Source: Brevundimonas albigilva (lineage in GTDB: Bacteria > Pseudomonadota > Alphaproteobacteria > Caulobacterales > Caulobacteraceae). Taken from it: DNA of 64,000 bases. The stretch's first letter is position 1. The number at the start of each line of letters is the position of its first letter. Position numbers and translations under genes: made by a program. Of the stretch, positions 44,834-54,531 are shown one piece after another. The notes under the pieces were generated by a model, which made no database searches, was not told where the DNA came from, and worked only from the letters and a program-made list of their open reading frames with translations. The stretch lies in the NCBI RefSeq assembly GCF_023503965.1, contig NZ_CP097298.1, forward strand, positions 1 through 64,000, in the 5' to 3' direction.

Positions 44834-46283
44834 TGGGCGCTCCCGGTCATCTTCTCGATGGTGCGGGTGGTGGAAAACCCGTCCTTGAAATCCGCCAGGC
44901 GGACCACGCCGCCCCAGCTTTCGACCAGGTCGCCGCCCACCACCCCCTCGCGGGTGTAGTCCGAGCCCTTGATCAGCACGTCGGGCCGCAGCCGTTCGAT
45001 CAGGGCGATGGGGGTCGGATCGTCGAAGCTGGTGACGCGGTCGACGCTGGCCAGGCCGCCGATGACGACGGCGCGGCTGTCCAGGTCGTTGACGGGGCGC
45101 CCCTCGCCCTTCAGCCGCCTGACCGAGGCGTCGGTGTTCAGCGCCACGACCAGCCGGTCGCACCATCCGCGCGCCTGGGCCAGATAGGCGACGTGGCCCC
45201 GGTGCAGGATGTCGAAACAGCCGTTGGTGAAGCCGACCTTCAGCCCCTGCCGGCGCCAGGCCTCGACCTCGGCGGCCAGTTCGTCCAGCGGCGTGACCTT
45301 GGCCTGGGCCGCGACGGCGTGCTGGCTCAGTTCCGCCTCGATCAATTCCGCCGGGGTGACCACGGCGGTGCCGGCCTTTCCGACCACCACGCCAGAGGCC
45401 AGGATCGCGAACTGAACCGCCGTTTCCAGCGCCGCGCCCGCGCCCAGCGCCAGACCCAGCGAGGCCAGGACGGTGTCGCCCGCGCCGGACACGTCGAACA
45501 CCTCCGCGCGCGGCCCGGGAAATGCCGCACGGGTCCGCCCCGCCGCATCAGGCTCATGCCCTTGGCCGCGCGCGTCACGACCACGGCCTTGGCGGTCGTC
45601 TGGTCCAACAGGGCCGCCAGCGCCGCCTCGACCTCGGCGTCGGTCTCGACCGGCAGGCCGGTGGCGCCTGTCAGTTCCGAGGCGTTGGGCTTGATGACGT
45701 CCACGCCGCCATAGCGGGCGAAGTCGCGGCCCTTGGGGTCCACGATCACCGGCGCGCCCGTCTGGCGCGCGGTCTTCAGGGCGGCGGCGATCAGGCCGTC
45801 GCTGACCACGCCCTTGGCGTAATCCGACAGAAGAATGACCGAAGCCTCTGCAAAGGCGTCGGAATCCTCGATTTCGACGCCTGCTTCCTCTTCGTCCAGC
45901 CTCAACAGCTGCTGGCCGGCGGCGACGAAACGGGTCTTGACGATGGTGCTCGCGCCCGCCGGGCGCGCCACGAAGTCGGCCACGCGATCCTCGGCCGCGA
46001 TGAGGTCGCGCAACTCCTGTCCGGCCGCATCGTCGCCGGCGACCGCGCCCAGGCGCGCCAGGCCGCCCAGGGCAGCCACGTTGCGCGCCACATTGCCGAC
46101 CCCGCCGGGCATGGCCGTGGTGCGACGGGTCCGCAGCACCGGGATGGGCGCCTCGGGCGAGATGCGGCTGACCTCGCCATAGACGTAGCGGTCCAGCATC
46201 AGGTCGCCGACGCAGGCCGCCTTCAGGTCGCGCACGCGCTCCAGCAGCGTCTGCAGGGCGCCCAGATCAAGCGTATCGGACAT
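44830..46283 (-). CDS. hldE: Bifunctional heptose kinase/adenylyltransferase (one frameshift)
   Basis: About 484 aa. PfkB-like kinase domain first: VGDLMLDRYVYGEVSRISPEAP, MPGGVGNVARNVAALGG, DPKGRDFARYGG. After a shift near 45525-45535 (one base missing) it continues FDVSGAGDTVLASLGLALG, then the nucleotidyltransferase domain with KVGFTNGCFDILHRGHVAYL and LIKGSDYTREGVVGG. It phosphorylates heptose 7-phosphate and then adds AMP. The two halves fit the family exactly, so the break looks technical. First gene of hldE-hldD-DUF3089. Confidence 0.92.
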
Positions 46284-46302
46284 GCCGCCCGGCCTAGAGG
46301 AT

Positions 46303-47181
46303 TCAGGCCGCCAGCGCCACCGGCCCCTTGGCGCCGGTCTTGATGGCCAGGTCGTCGAAGGCGATCAACTGGGCCGCCAGCGCCTCGAACTGGTCCAGCG
46401 GCACCATGTTGGGGCCGTCCGACGGGGCGTGGTCCGGGTCGGGGTGGGTTTCCATGAACACCGCGTCGACGCCGACCGAGACGGCGGCGCGCGCGAGCAC
46501 CGGCACGAACTCGCGCTGGCCGCCCGAGGACGTGCCCTGCCCGCCTGGCTGCTGGACGCTGTGGGTGGCGTCGAACACGACCGGGCAGCCGATCTCGCGC
46601 AGCACCGGCAGGGCGCGCATGTCGCTGACCAGGGTGTTGTAGCCGAAGCTGGCGCCCCGTTCGCAGGCCATCACGTTCGGATTGCCCGCGCCGACCACCT
46701 TGGCGATGACGTTCTTCATGTCCCAGGGCGCTAAGAACTGGCCCTTCTTGATGTTGATGGCCTTGCCGGTCGCGGCGGCGGCCAGCAGCAGGTCGGTCTG
46801 GCGGCTGAGGAAGGCGGGGATCTGCAGCACGTCGACCACTTCTCCGACCGGCCCGCACTGGGCCTCGGAATGGACGTCGGTCAGGGTCGGCAGGCCGACG
46901 GTCTCGCGGATTTCGGCGAAGATCGGCATGGCGTCCTTCAGGCCGATGCCGCGCGCGGCGCTGGCGCTGGTCCGGTTCGCCTTGTCGAAGCTGGTCTTGT
47001 AGATGATCCCGACGTTCAGCCGCGCGCCGATCTCCTTCAGCGCATGGGCCGTCTCCAGCGCGTGCTGGCGGCTTTCCATCTGGCAGGGACCGGCGATGAA
47101 GGCGATCCGGGCGCCGCCGCCGATGACGACAGGCGTCCGAAGACCTTCGGACAACGTAATGACGGCGTTGGGTCGGCTCAC
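46303..47181 (-). CDS. kdsA: 3-deoxy-8-phosphooctulonate synthase
   Basis: 292 aa from GTG 47181. [97 protein letters not shown] and [19 protein letters not shown] are standard KdsA motifs. It condenses PEP with arabinose 5-phosphate to make Kdo 8-phosphate for LPS. An in-frame ATG at 47229 would add 16 residues, but the GTG has a purine-rich site before it. Same strand as hldE, 19 bases upstream. Confidence 0.94.
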   Translation of the reverse strand: MSRPNAVITLSEGLRTPVVIGGGARIAFIAGPCQMESRQHALETAHALKEIGARLNVGIIYKTSFDKANRTSASAARGIGLKDAMPIFAEIRETVGLPTLTDVHSEAQCGPVGEVVDVLQIPAFLSRQTDLLLAAAATGKAINIKKGQFLAPWDMKNVIAKVVGAGNPNVMACERGASFGYNTLVSDMRALPVLREIGCPVVFDATHSVQQPGGQGTSSGGQREFVPVLARAAVSVGVDAVFMETHPDPDHAPSDGPNMVPLDQFEALAAQLIAFDDLAIKTGAKGPVALAA

Positions 47182-47287
47182 GGCGGTTCTCTTGCGTTGT
47201 GTTCGGGGCGCGGTTCCTGCCGCGTCCATGAGGCCAACAGGTGGCGCTCATTCAGGTTGAACGCAAGTTATCACGGAGTTCGCCCGC

Positions 47288-48739
47288 GTGGCCACAAAGC
47301 CCGTCATCCTCTGGTTCCGCCGCGACCTTCGGCTGCAGGACAATCCCGCGCTGAACCATGCGGCCGAGACGGGCCGGCCGATCCTGCCGGTGTTCATTCT
47401 GGACGAGGGCCACGGACGGCCGACCGGCGCGGCCTCGCGCTGGTGGCTGGACAAGTCGCTGCGCGCGCTGGACGGCGCCCTGCGCGACCGGGGCGGCCAT
47501 CTGGTGTTCCGTCGCGGCGATTCGCTGGGCGAACTGCAGCAGCTGATCCGCGAGACCGGCGCCGACGCCGTGTTCATGAACCGGCTGTTCGAGCCCGACG
47601 CCTTCGACAAGGACGCCGACATCGCCCATGCGCTGAAGGCGGACGGCGTGGACTGTCACGGCTTCAACGGCGCCTTGCTTTGCCGTCCCGGCGGGGTGCT
47701 GAACGGCGCAGGCCAGCCCTACAAGGTGTTCACGCCGTTCCTGAAGGCGCTGCTGGCCCAGGCCGAGCCGCCGGGCCACATCCTGGGGCCGCGCCGCATC
47801 GAAACGCCGAAGGCGGCCAGCGAAGCCCTGGACGACTGGGGACTGCATCCGACGAAGCCGGACTGGTCCGAAGGCTTCGACTGGTCGCCCGGCGAGGCCG
47901 GCGCCTTAGACATGTTGACGGATTTCCTGTCCAAGGGACTGAAATCATACGCCGAAGGTCGCGATCATCCCGACCGGCCGGGGACCAGTCGCCTCTCTCC
48001 CCATCTGCACTGGGGGGAAATCAGCCCCTGGCGGGCCGTGACCCAGGCGAGGGACGCCGCCCTCGACGGCCACGTTCCCGCGGCCGAGGCCGAAAAGTTC
48101 ATCGCCGAGCTGGGCTGGCGCGAATTCTCGGCCCACCTGCTGCGCCACTTCCCCTACATGACCGAGCGCGCCTTTCGGCCCGAGTACGACGCCATGCCCT
48201 GGCGTCACGCGCCGGCCGCGCTCGAGGCGTGGAAACGCGGCCGAACCGGCTATCCGCTGGTGGATGCGGGCATGCGCCAGCTCTGGACGACCGGATGGAT
48301 GCACAATCGGGTGCGGATGGTGGTCGCCTCCTTTCTGGTCAAGCATCTGCTGATCGACTGGCGCGAGGGCGAGGCCTGGTTCTGGGACACGCTGGTCGAC
48401 GCCGACCTGGGCAACAACGTCCAGAATTGGCAGTGGATCGCGGGGTCGGGCGCCGACGCCTCGCCCTGGTTCCGCATCTTCAATCCGGTCGCCCAGAGCC
48501 AGAAGTTCGACGCCCGCGGCGGCTATGTGCGCCGCTGGGTCCCGGAGCTGGCGCGCCTGCCCGACAAATGGCTGCGCGCGCCCTGGACCGCGCCGCAGGA
48601 CATCCTGCGCGACGCCGGCGTGCGCCTGGGCCACGACTATCCCCGCCCGATCGTCGACCATGACGAAGCCCGCGCCCGCGCCCTGGGCGCGCTGAAGGCC
48701 GTCAGCGGTCGCGGCGACGACGCCAGCGACCGCGATTGA
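47288..48739 (+). CDS. phrB: Deoxyribodipyrimidine photolyase
   Basis: 483 aa, GTG start. WFRRDLRLQDNPALNHAA is the N-terminal antenna domain; SRLSPHLHWGEISPW, ELGWREFSAHLL, TGYPLVDAGMRQLWTTGWMHNR (FAD-binding) and LLIDWREGEAWFWDTLVDAD are the catalytic domain with the electron-transfer Trp residues. It repairs cyclobutane pyrimidine dimers with blue light. Divergent from kdsA (107-base gap). Confidence 0.95.
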   Translation: MATKPVILWFRRDLRLQDNPALNHAAETGRPILPVFILDEGHGRPTGAASRWWLDKSLRALDGALRDRGGHLVFRRGDSLGELQQLIRETGADAVFMNRLFEPDAFDKDADIAHALKADGVDCHGFNGALLCRPGGVLNGAGQPYKVFTPFLKALLAQAEPPGHILGPRRIETPKAASEALDDWGLHPTKPDWSEGFDWSPGEAGALDMLTDFLSKGLKSYAEGRDHPDRPGTSRLSPHLHWGEISPWRAVTQARDAALDGHVPAAEAEKFIAELGWREFSAHLLRHFPYMTERAFRPEYDAMPWRHAPAALEAWKRGRTGYPLVDAGMRQLWTTGWMHNRVRMVVASFLVKHLLIDWREGEAWFWDTLVDADLGNNVQNWQWIAGSGADASPWFRIFNPVAQSQKFDARGGYVRRWVPELARLPDKWLRAPWTAPQDILRDAGVRLGHDYPRPIVDHDEARARALGALKAVSGRGDDASDRD

Positions 48740-48772
48740 CCCCCGCCCCCGCCCGATGAAAGATATCCGCCG

Positions 48773-49993
48773 ATGAGCGTCGCCACCGCAGAGATCGAAG
48801 CCGTCGCCCGCCGAACGCCGCGCGTGTTCGCCATGCTGCTTCGCCTGCTCGCCGCCAACTGGACCGTGGGCCGCCTGACGGTGCGGCTGCCCAATGGGGA
48901 AGTCCAAGTGCTGCAGGGCGACAAGCCCGGCCCGCAGGGCGTGCTGGAGGTGAAGGACTACGCCTTCGCGCGGCGGGTGCTGGCCGCCGGCGACATCGGC
49001 TTTGCGGAAGGCTACATGGCCGGCGAGTGGGACACGCCTCAGCTGGCGGCCCTGCTGGAAACCCTGGTCGACAACTATGACCACATCCGCCGCCTGTTCG
49101 ACGGCAACTGGCTGATGAACGCGATGAACTGGCTGGCGCATCGCCGCAATCGCAACAGCCGGGCGGGCTCAAGGAAGAACATCCACGCCCATTACGACCT
49201 GGGCAACGCCTTCTATGCGGCCTGGCTGGACGGATCGATGACCTATTCGTCGGCCCGGTTCACGCGCGACGGCGAGACGCTGGAGGCCGCCCAGCGCCAA
49301 AAATACGCGTCCCTGGCGCGGTTGATGGATCTGCGGCCCGGCATGTCGGTGCTGGAGATCGGCTGCGGCTGGGGCGGCTTCGCCGAGTTCGCGGCGCGCG
49401 AGGTCGGGGCCGTCGTGACGGGGGTGACCATATCGCGCGAGCAGCACGACTTCGCCCGCCAGCGCCTGTTCAACGCCGGCCTTTCGGACAAGGCGACGAT
49501 CGAACTGATCGACTATCGCGACGTGCAGGGTCGCTTCGACCGCGTCGCCTCCATCGAGATGTTCGAGGCGGTGGGCAAGGAGTACTGGCCCGCCTACTTC
49601 GGGAAGATCCATGAGGTGCTGAGCCCGGGCGGTCGCGCCGGCCTGCAGATCATCACCATCCAGGACGCCCTGTTCGACGAGTACAACGCGCGCACCGACT
49701 TCATCCAGAAATACGTCTTTCCGGGCGGCATGCTGCCGTCGGAAGAGCGCCTGCGTCCCGTCGTGGCGGCGGCGGGACTGGCCTGGGAGGCCGTCGAACG
49801 GTTCGGCCTGGACTACGCCGAGACCCTGAAGCGCTGGGACGAGCGGTTCCAGGGGGCCTGGGCCGAGATCCGTCGCCTGGACCGTTTCGACGAGCGGTTC
49901 CGGCGGCTGTGGCGCTTCTACCTGGCCTATTGCGAGGCGGGGTTCCGTTCGCAACGGACGGACGTCGTGCAACTGGCGCTGAGCCGGGCGTGA
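48773..49993 (+). CDS. cfa: Cyclopropane-fatty-acyl-phospholipid synthase
   Basis: 406 aa. HAHYDLGNAFYAAWLDGSM, TYSSARFT, VLEIGCGWGGFAEFAAR (SAM site), GVTISREQHDFARQR, SIEMFEAVGKEYWPAYF and YVFPGGMLPSEE are CFA synthase motifs. It methylenates unsaturated acyl chains of membrane lipids using SAM. It follows the photolyase by 34 bases in the same direction. Confidence 0.93.
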   Translation: MSVATAEIEAVARRTPRVFAMLLRLLAANWTVGRLTVRLPNGEVQVLQGDKPGPQGVLEVKDYAFARRVLAAGDIGFAEGYMAGEWDTPQLAALLETLVDNYDHIRRLFDGNWLMNAMNWLAHRRNRNSRAGSRKNIHAHYDLGNAFYAAWLDGSMTYSSARFTRDGETLEAAQRQKYASLARLMDLRPGMSVLEIGCGWGGFAEFAAREVGAVVTGVTISREQHDFARQRLFNAGLSDKATIELIDYRDVQGRFDRVASIEMFEAVGKEYWPAYFGKIHEVLSPGGRAGLQIITIQDALFDEYNARTDFIQKYVFPGGMLPSEERLRPVVAAAGLAWEAVERFGLDYAETLKRWDERFQGAWAEIRRLDRFDERFRRLWRFYLAYCEAGFRSQRTDVVQLALSRA

Positions 49994-50000
49994 GGCGCGC

Positions 50001-50824
50001 ATGAGCCCCTGATCTCCGTCGACGACCTAGTCGCGCAGCTGGGTCGACCCGACCTGCGAATCCTGGACGCCAGCTGGCATCTGGACGGGCGCGACGCCCG
50101 CGCCGACTTCGAGCGGGCGCACCTGCCGGGCGCGGTCTTCTTCGATCTGGAGGCGGCGTCGGAGCCATCCAGCCCCCTGCCCCATATGCTGCCGACGCCG
50201 GATGACTTCGCCCGCAGCGTCGGCGCCCTGGGCGTGGCCGAGACGGACGCCGTCGTCGTCTATGACACCGCCGGTCTGTTTTCGGCCGCCCGCGTCTGGT
50301 GGATGTTGCGGGTCATGGGCGCCGTGTCCGTGCGGGTGTTGGACGGCGGCCTGCCCGCCTGGCGCCGTCGGGGACTTCCGGTCGAAAGCGGTCCGGTCGC
50401 GCCGACGCCGGCCCGCTTCCGGTCCGTGGCGACGCCGGCCGGCGTTGCGGACCTGGAGACGGTGCGAGACCGGCTGGCCCAAGGGGAACAGGTGGTCGAC
50501 GCCCGGGGCGCGCCGCGCTTTCGCGGCGAAGCGGCCGAGCCGCGCCCGGGCGTCCGGCCCGGCCATATGCCCGGCGCGATCAACCTGCCCTACAATCGCC
50601 TGCTGAAGGACGACGGCGCGATGAGGCGCGGAGCCGACCTGGCCCGGGCCTTCGCCGACGCGGGCGTGGACGTCGATCGGCCAGTCACGACGACTTGCGG
50701 GTCAGGCGTCACCGCCGCCGTGCTGAACCTGGGCCTGGCCGAACTGGGGCGCGAGGCGGACCTCTACGACGGCTCCTGGGCGGAATGGGGCGGGCGCGCG
50801 GACACGCCCGTCCAGACCGGCTGA
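50001..50824 (+). CDS. sseA: 3-mercaptopyruvate sulfurtransferase (frameshift at codon 3)
   Basis: About 274 aa, two rhodanese domains. ATG 50001 reads MSP and then hits TGA; one more C in the run CCCC (50006-50009) restores [26 protein letters not shown] and [11 protein letters not shown]. The second domain has [20 protein letters not shown] and [11 protein letters not shown] with the catalytic Cys (CG[S/T]GVTA marks mercaptopyruvate enzymes). It moves sulfur to thiols or cyanide. The next in-frame start would be 50186, which would cut off a third of domain one. Confidence 0.87.
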
Positions 50825-50831
50825 AGGCCCG

Positions 50832-52162
50832 TCAAGCCGACTTGGCCGGCGCGAGCGGCGCCGGGTCGGGCCCGTCCTGCAGGGAATCGTCGCTTTCCCC
50901 GCGAGAGACGATGGTGGCCAGCGCCAGGTCGCCGGTGACGTTCAGCGTCGTGCGGCACATGTCCAGGAAGCGGTCGACGCCCAGGATCAGGCCGATGCCC
51001 TCGGCCGGCACGCCGACCATCACCAGGATCATGGCCACGACGGGCAAAGAGCCGGCCGGAACGCCCGCCGTGCCGACGCCGCCCAGGATGCACACCAGCA
51101 TCACCACCACCTGCTGCGTCAGCGTCAGGTCGATGCCGAAGAACTGCGCCAGGAACAGCACCGTCACCCCCTCGAACAGAGCCGTGCCGTTCTGGTTGGC
51201 CGTCGCCCCCACCGTCAGGACGAAGCGGGCGATCTTACGCGGCAGGTGAAGCTGCTCCTCGGCCGCGCGCAGCGAGAAGGTCAGCGAGGCGTTCGACGAC
51301 GCGGTCGAGAAGGCCACGATCATCGGCTCGCGCACGCCGCGGAAGAAGGCCACCGGCGACATTCCGCCCAGCAGCCACACGACCAGCGGATAGACCACGA
51401 ACATGTGGATCGCCATGGCGCCGACGGCGACGCCGACATAGGCCGCCAGCCGGATCAGCAGTTCGACCCCGAACAGGGCCGCCAGGTTGAACATCAGGCA
51501 GGCGATGGCCAGGGGCGCCAGCTTGATGAACAGGTTGATCAGCTTCATCGTGACTTCGAACAGCCCCTGGATCACCTCCTGCAGGCGGTCCGTCGCCGGG
51601 CTCTTGGCCATGACCAGGCCGATGCCGAAGAATAGGGCGAACACCATCACCGGCAGGATCGCGTTCTCGGCCGCCGCGGTGAAGACGTTGGACGGCACCA
51701 GATCCAGGAAGAAGTCGCCCAGCGAAATGCTGGTGGGGGCGTTCTCGACGATATTGGCGGCGCCCGCGCGCCCTGCTCCAGCAGCGACTGCGCCAGGGCG
51801 GGATCGACCCCGCGCCCGGGCTGCAGCAGATTGACCATGCCCAGGCCGATCACCACGGCGATGCCCGAGATCAGTATGGTCAGCAGCAGGGTCTTCAGAC
51901 CCGCGCGGCCCAGCGACGCCAGGTCGCCCATCTCCGCCACCCCGATCACCAGCGCCGAGAACAGCAGCGGGATCACCATCATGAACAGCAGGCGAAGGAA
52001 GATCTGACCGATGGGGCCGGTGACGTTGGCCGTCAGCCATTCGACCCAGGCCACGTCGCTTCCCAGCGTCAGGTTCACGAACAGACCCGCGCCCAGGCCC
52101 ACGACAAAGCCGATCAGCATCAGCCAGTGAAGCGGAAGCCCGCCGCGTTTCGTCTGCGTCAT
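50832..52162 (-). CDS. Dicarboxylate/amino acid:cation symporter, DAACS family (one frameshift)
   Basis: About 443 aa. N-terminal part from ATG 52162: [40 protein letters not shown]. After a shift near 51770 (one base missing) it continues [31 protein letters not shown] (substrate-site Ser loop), [14 protein letters not shown] (conserved NxxG motif) and [16 protein letters not shown]. It is a GltP/DctA-type Na+ or H+ symporter for dicarboxylates or acidic amino acids; substrate not decided. Convergent with sseA, 7 bases apart. Confidence 0.9.
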
Positions 52163-52196
52163 CTGTCCCCCGGGACCGTGTTCGAAGAGGCGGGCC

Positions 52197-53288
52197 TTAT
52201 CGGATCGGCAGGCCGTAGATCAACCCGTTGGGCCGCGCGTTCCATTGTGCGTTCAATCCGCGCGCCAGGTCGAGGGGCGATTGCGACCCCAGGTTCCGGT
52301 CGAAGATCTCGCCATAGTTTCCGGTGGCCTGGATGGCGTCCAGGGCCCAGGTCCTGGACAGGCCCATCATCGCGCCGTAGTCGCCCTCGGCGCCCAGCAG
52401 GCGACGCACGCGCGGATCGCGGGCGTCCTTGGCCAAAGTCTCGGCGTTCTCGCGCGTTACGCCCAGTTCTTCAGCCAGGATGACGGCGTTCAGCGTCCAT
52501 CGCACCACGGCGGCCCAGCGGTCGTCGCCGGGTTTGACCGCGGGACCCAGCGGCTCCTTGGACACGACGTCGGACAGGATCACGTGCTCCTGCGGATTGG
52601 ACAGCACCGTCCGCGCCGCCGCCAGGGCCGAGATGTCGGCGCTGAAGGCGTCGCAGTCCTCGCGGCCGTAGACGTCGCGCGCCGCCTCCTCGGTGTCCAG
52701 CACGACCGGACGATACGCCACCCCGCGCGATCGGAAGAAGTCGTCGGCGTTGGCCTGGGCGTTCGATCCCTTCTGAACGCACACCCGCGCCCCGTTCAGT
52801 TCGGTCGCGCTGGCCAGGTTCAGCGAGCGCCGCACCAGGAATCCCTGGCCGTCGTAATAGTTGATCCCGGCGAAGACGAAGCCCTCGCCCGCGTCGCGGC
52901 TCATGGTCCAAGACGAGTTGCGCCACAGAACGTCGATCCGTCCTTCGGACAAGGCCGCGAATCGCTCGTTCGCCGTCAGCGGGACGAAGCGCACGGCGTC
53001 GGCGTCGCCGAAGATCGCCGCCGCCATGGCCCGGCAGAAGTCCACGTCGAATCCGCGCCACTGGCCGCGATTGTCGGTGTAGGCGAAGCCCACCAGCCCC
53101 TGGTGCACGCCGCAGTTCAGCCGCCCGCGACGCTTCACGGCCGCCAGGGTCGGGCTGTCCGGCAGGTCGGAGGTCGATGCGGCGGCGGGCGCGGGCGCGG
53201 GGGTTTCGGCTGGGGTTTCGGCCGGCTTTCGGTCGCAGCCGGCCAGGGCCGTCAGCAGCGCCATCGCTCCGATCGCCCAGACCCTCAT
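52197..53288 (-). CDS. Amino acid ABC transporter substrate-binding lipoprotein (AapJ-like)
   Basis: 363 aa. Lipobox MALLTALAGC, then a Pro/Ala linker, then the binding protein: LAAVKRRGRLNCGVHQGLVGF, GFDVDFCRAMAAAIFGD, LSEGRIDVLWRNSSWTMSRD and DAFSADISALAA. This matches the general L-amino acid binding proteins of the AapJ/BztA type. No permease or ATPase gene adjoins it, so it must work with a system elsewhere. Confidence 0.88.
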   Translation of the reverse strand: MRVWAIGAMALLTALAGCDRKPAETPAETPAPAPAAASTSDLPDSPTLAAVKRRGRLNCGVHQGLVGFAYTDNRGQWRGFDVDFCRAMAAAIFGDADAVRFVPLTANERFAALSEGRIDVLWRNSSWTMSRDAGEGFVFAGINYYDGQGFLVRRSLNLASATELNGARVCVQKGSNAQANADDFFRSRGVAYRPVVLDTEEAARDVYGREDCDAFSADISALAAARTVLSNPQEHVILSDVVSKEPLGPAVKPGDDRWAAVVRWTLNAVILAEELGVTRENAETLAKDARDPRVRRLLGAEGDYGAMMGLSRTWALDAIQATGNYGEIFDRNLGSQSPLDLARGLNAQWNARPNGLIYGLPIR

Positions 53289-53367
53289 CGCGTCCTGTCC
53301 TCCGCCGCTTGCGCCCGCTCCTGTTTAGAGGCCTTTAGGGCGTGATCCGCAACCCGTTGGAGGGACC

Positions 53368-54531
53368 ATGTCGTCGCCGTCGGACCGCACGCGCCTGATC
53401 GCTTCCGCCACCCGACGGGGATTTGGCCGCCGCCCGGTCAACCCGCCGCTGGAGCGCGCCTCGACCATGCTCAGCGACCGCGCCGAGGCCATGCGCGACG
53501 ACGCCGACGGGCCGGTCTATGGGTTGGACGGCATGACGGCCGCCCGCGAGTTGCGCGCCGCCCTGGCGGGGCTGGAGGGCGCCGAAGGGGCCTTCATCGT
53601 GCCCTCGGGGCTGGCCGCCGTGACCGTTCCCGTGCTGGCCCTGACCCGTCCGGGCGACGAGGTGGTGACCACCGACGCCGTCTATGGTCCCAGCCGTCGT
53701 TTTCTCAGCCGCTATCAGGCGGCGCGCGGGGTCACGACCCGGTTCCTGCCCGCGGACGCGGACGCCGAGACGATCCTGGCCGCCGCGGGCGATCGCACCC
53801 GGCTGGTTCTTCTGGAATCGCCCGCCTCTCTGACCTTCCAAATGGTCGACGTGGCCGCGGTGGCCGCCGGTTGCCGGGCGCGCGGCGTGATGACGGTGCT
53901 GGACAACACCTGGGCGGCGGGTTTGGCGTTCAAGCCCCTGGCGCACGGCGTGGACGTCAGCGTCCAGGCCCTGACCAAATACGTTGGAGGCCATTCGGAC
54001 CTGCTGATGGGCGGGATCGCGGCCAACGACCCGCGCTGTCTGTCCGCCATCGCCAATGCGATCGAGGACATGGGCTGGCACGTTTCGCCCGACGACGCCT
54101 GGCTGGCGCTGCGCGGCCTTCGCACCCTGCCGCTCCGTTACGCCGAACAGGGGCGTTCGGGCCTGAAGATCGCCCGGTGGCTCCAGGCGCGGCCGGAGGT
54201 ATCGCGCGTCCTCTATCCGCCCCTTCCCGGCTCGGTCGGCCACGACCTGTGGGCGCGCGACTTCGCCGGCGCCGCCTCGCTGATGGGCGTGGTGATGAAG
54301 GGCGGGAACGAAGCGGCGGGACGGCGGATGCTGGACGCCCTGACCCTGTTCGGCCTGGGCTACTCCTGGGGCGGATTCGAGAGCCTGGCCACGCACGAGA
54401 CGCATCAGATGGCCTATCGCGACCATCCCCCCGCGCTGGAGGGCGAACTGATCCGGCTGCACGTCGGGCTGGAAGACCCGGACGACCTGATCGCCGACCT
54501 TGAGCGGGGCCTGGCCGCCTTCGCCGGCTGA
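53368..54531 (+). CDS. metC: Cystathionine beta-lyase
   Basis: 387 aa of the Cys/Met PLP family. VNPPLERASTMLSDRAEAM, YGLDGMTAARELRAALAGLEG, DNTWAAGLAFKPLAHGVDVSVQ and LTKYVGGHSDLLMGG with the PLP Lys, plus YSWGGFESL. It splits cystathionine to homocysteine in methionine synthesis. Cystathionine gamma-synthase is the alternative, but the short N-terminus and SWGGFESL favour MetC. Ends directly against the convergent aidB-like gene. Confidence 0.9.
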   Translation: MSSPSDRTRLIASATRRGFGRRPVNPPLERASTMLSDRAEAMRDDADGPVYGLDGMTAARELRAALAGLEGAEGAFIVPSGLAAVTVPVLALTRPGDEVVTTDAVYGPSRRFLSRYQAARGVTTRFLPADADAETILAAAGDRTRLVLLESPASLTFQMVDVAAVAAGCRARGVMTVLDNTWAAGLAFKPLAHGVDVSVQALTKYVGGHSDLLMGGIAANDPRCLSAIANAIEDMGWHVSPDDAWLALRGLRTLPLRYAEQGRSGLKIARWLQARPEVSRVLYPPLPGSVGHDLWARDFAGAASLMGVVMKGGNEAAGRRMLDALTLFGLGYSWGGFESLATHETHQMAYRDHPPALEGELIRLHVGLEDPDDLIADLERGLAAFAG

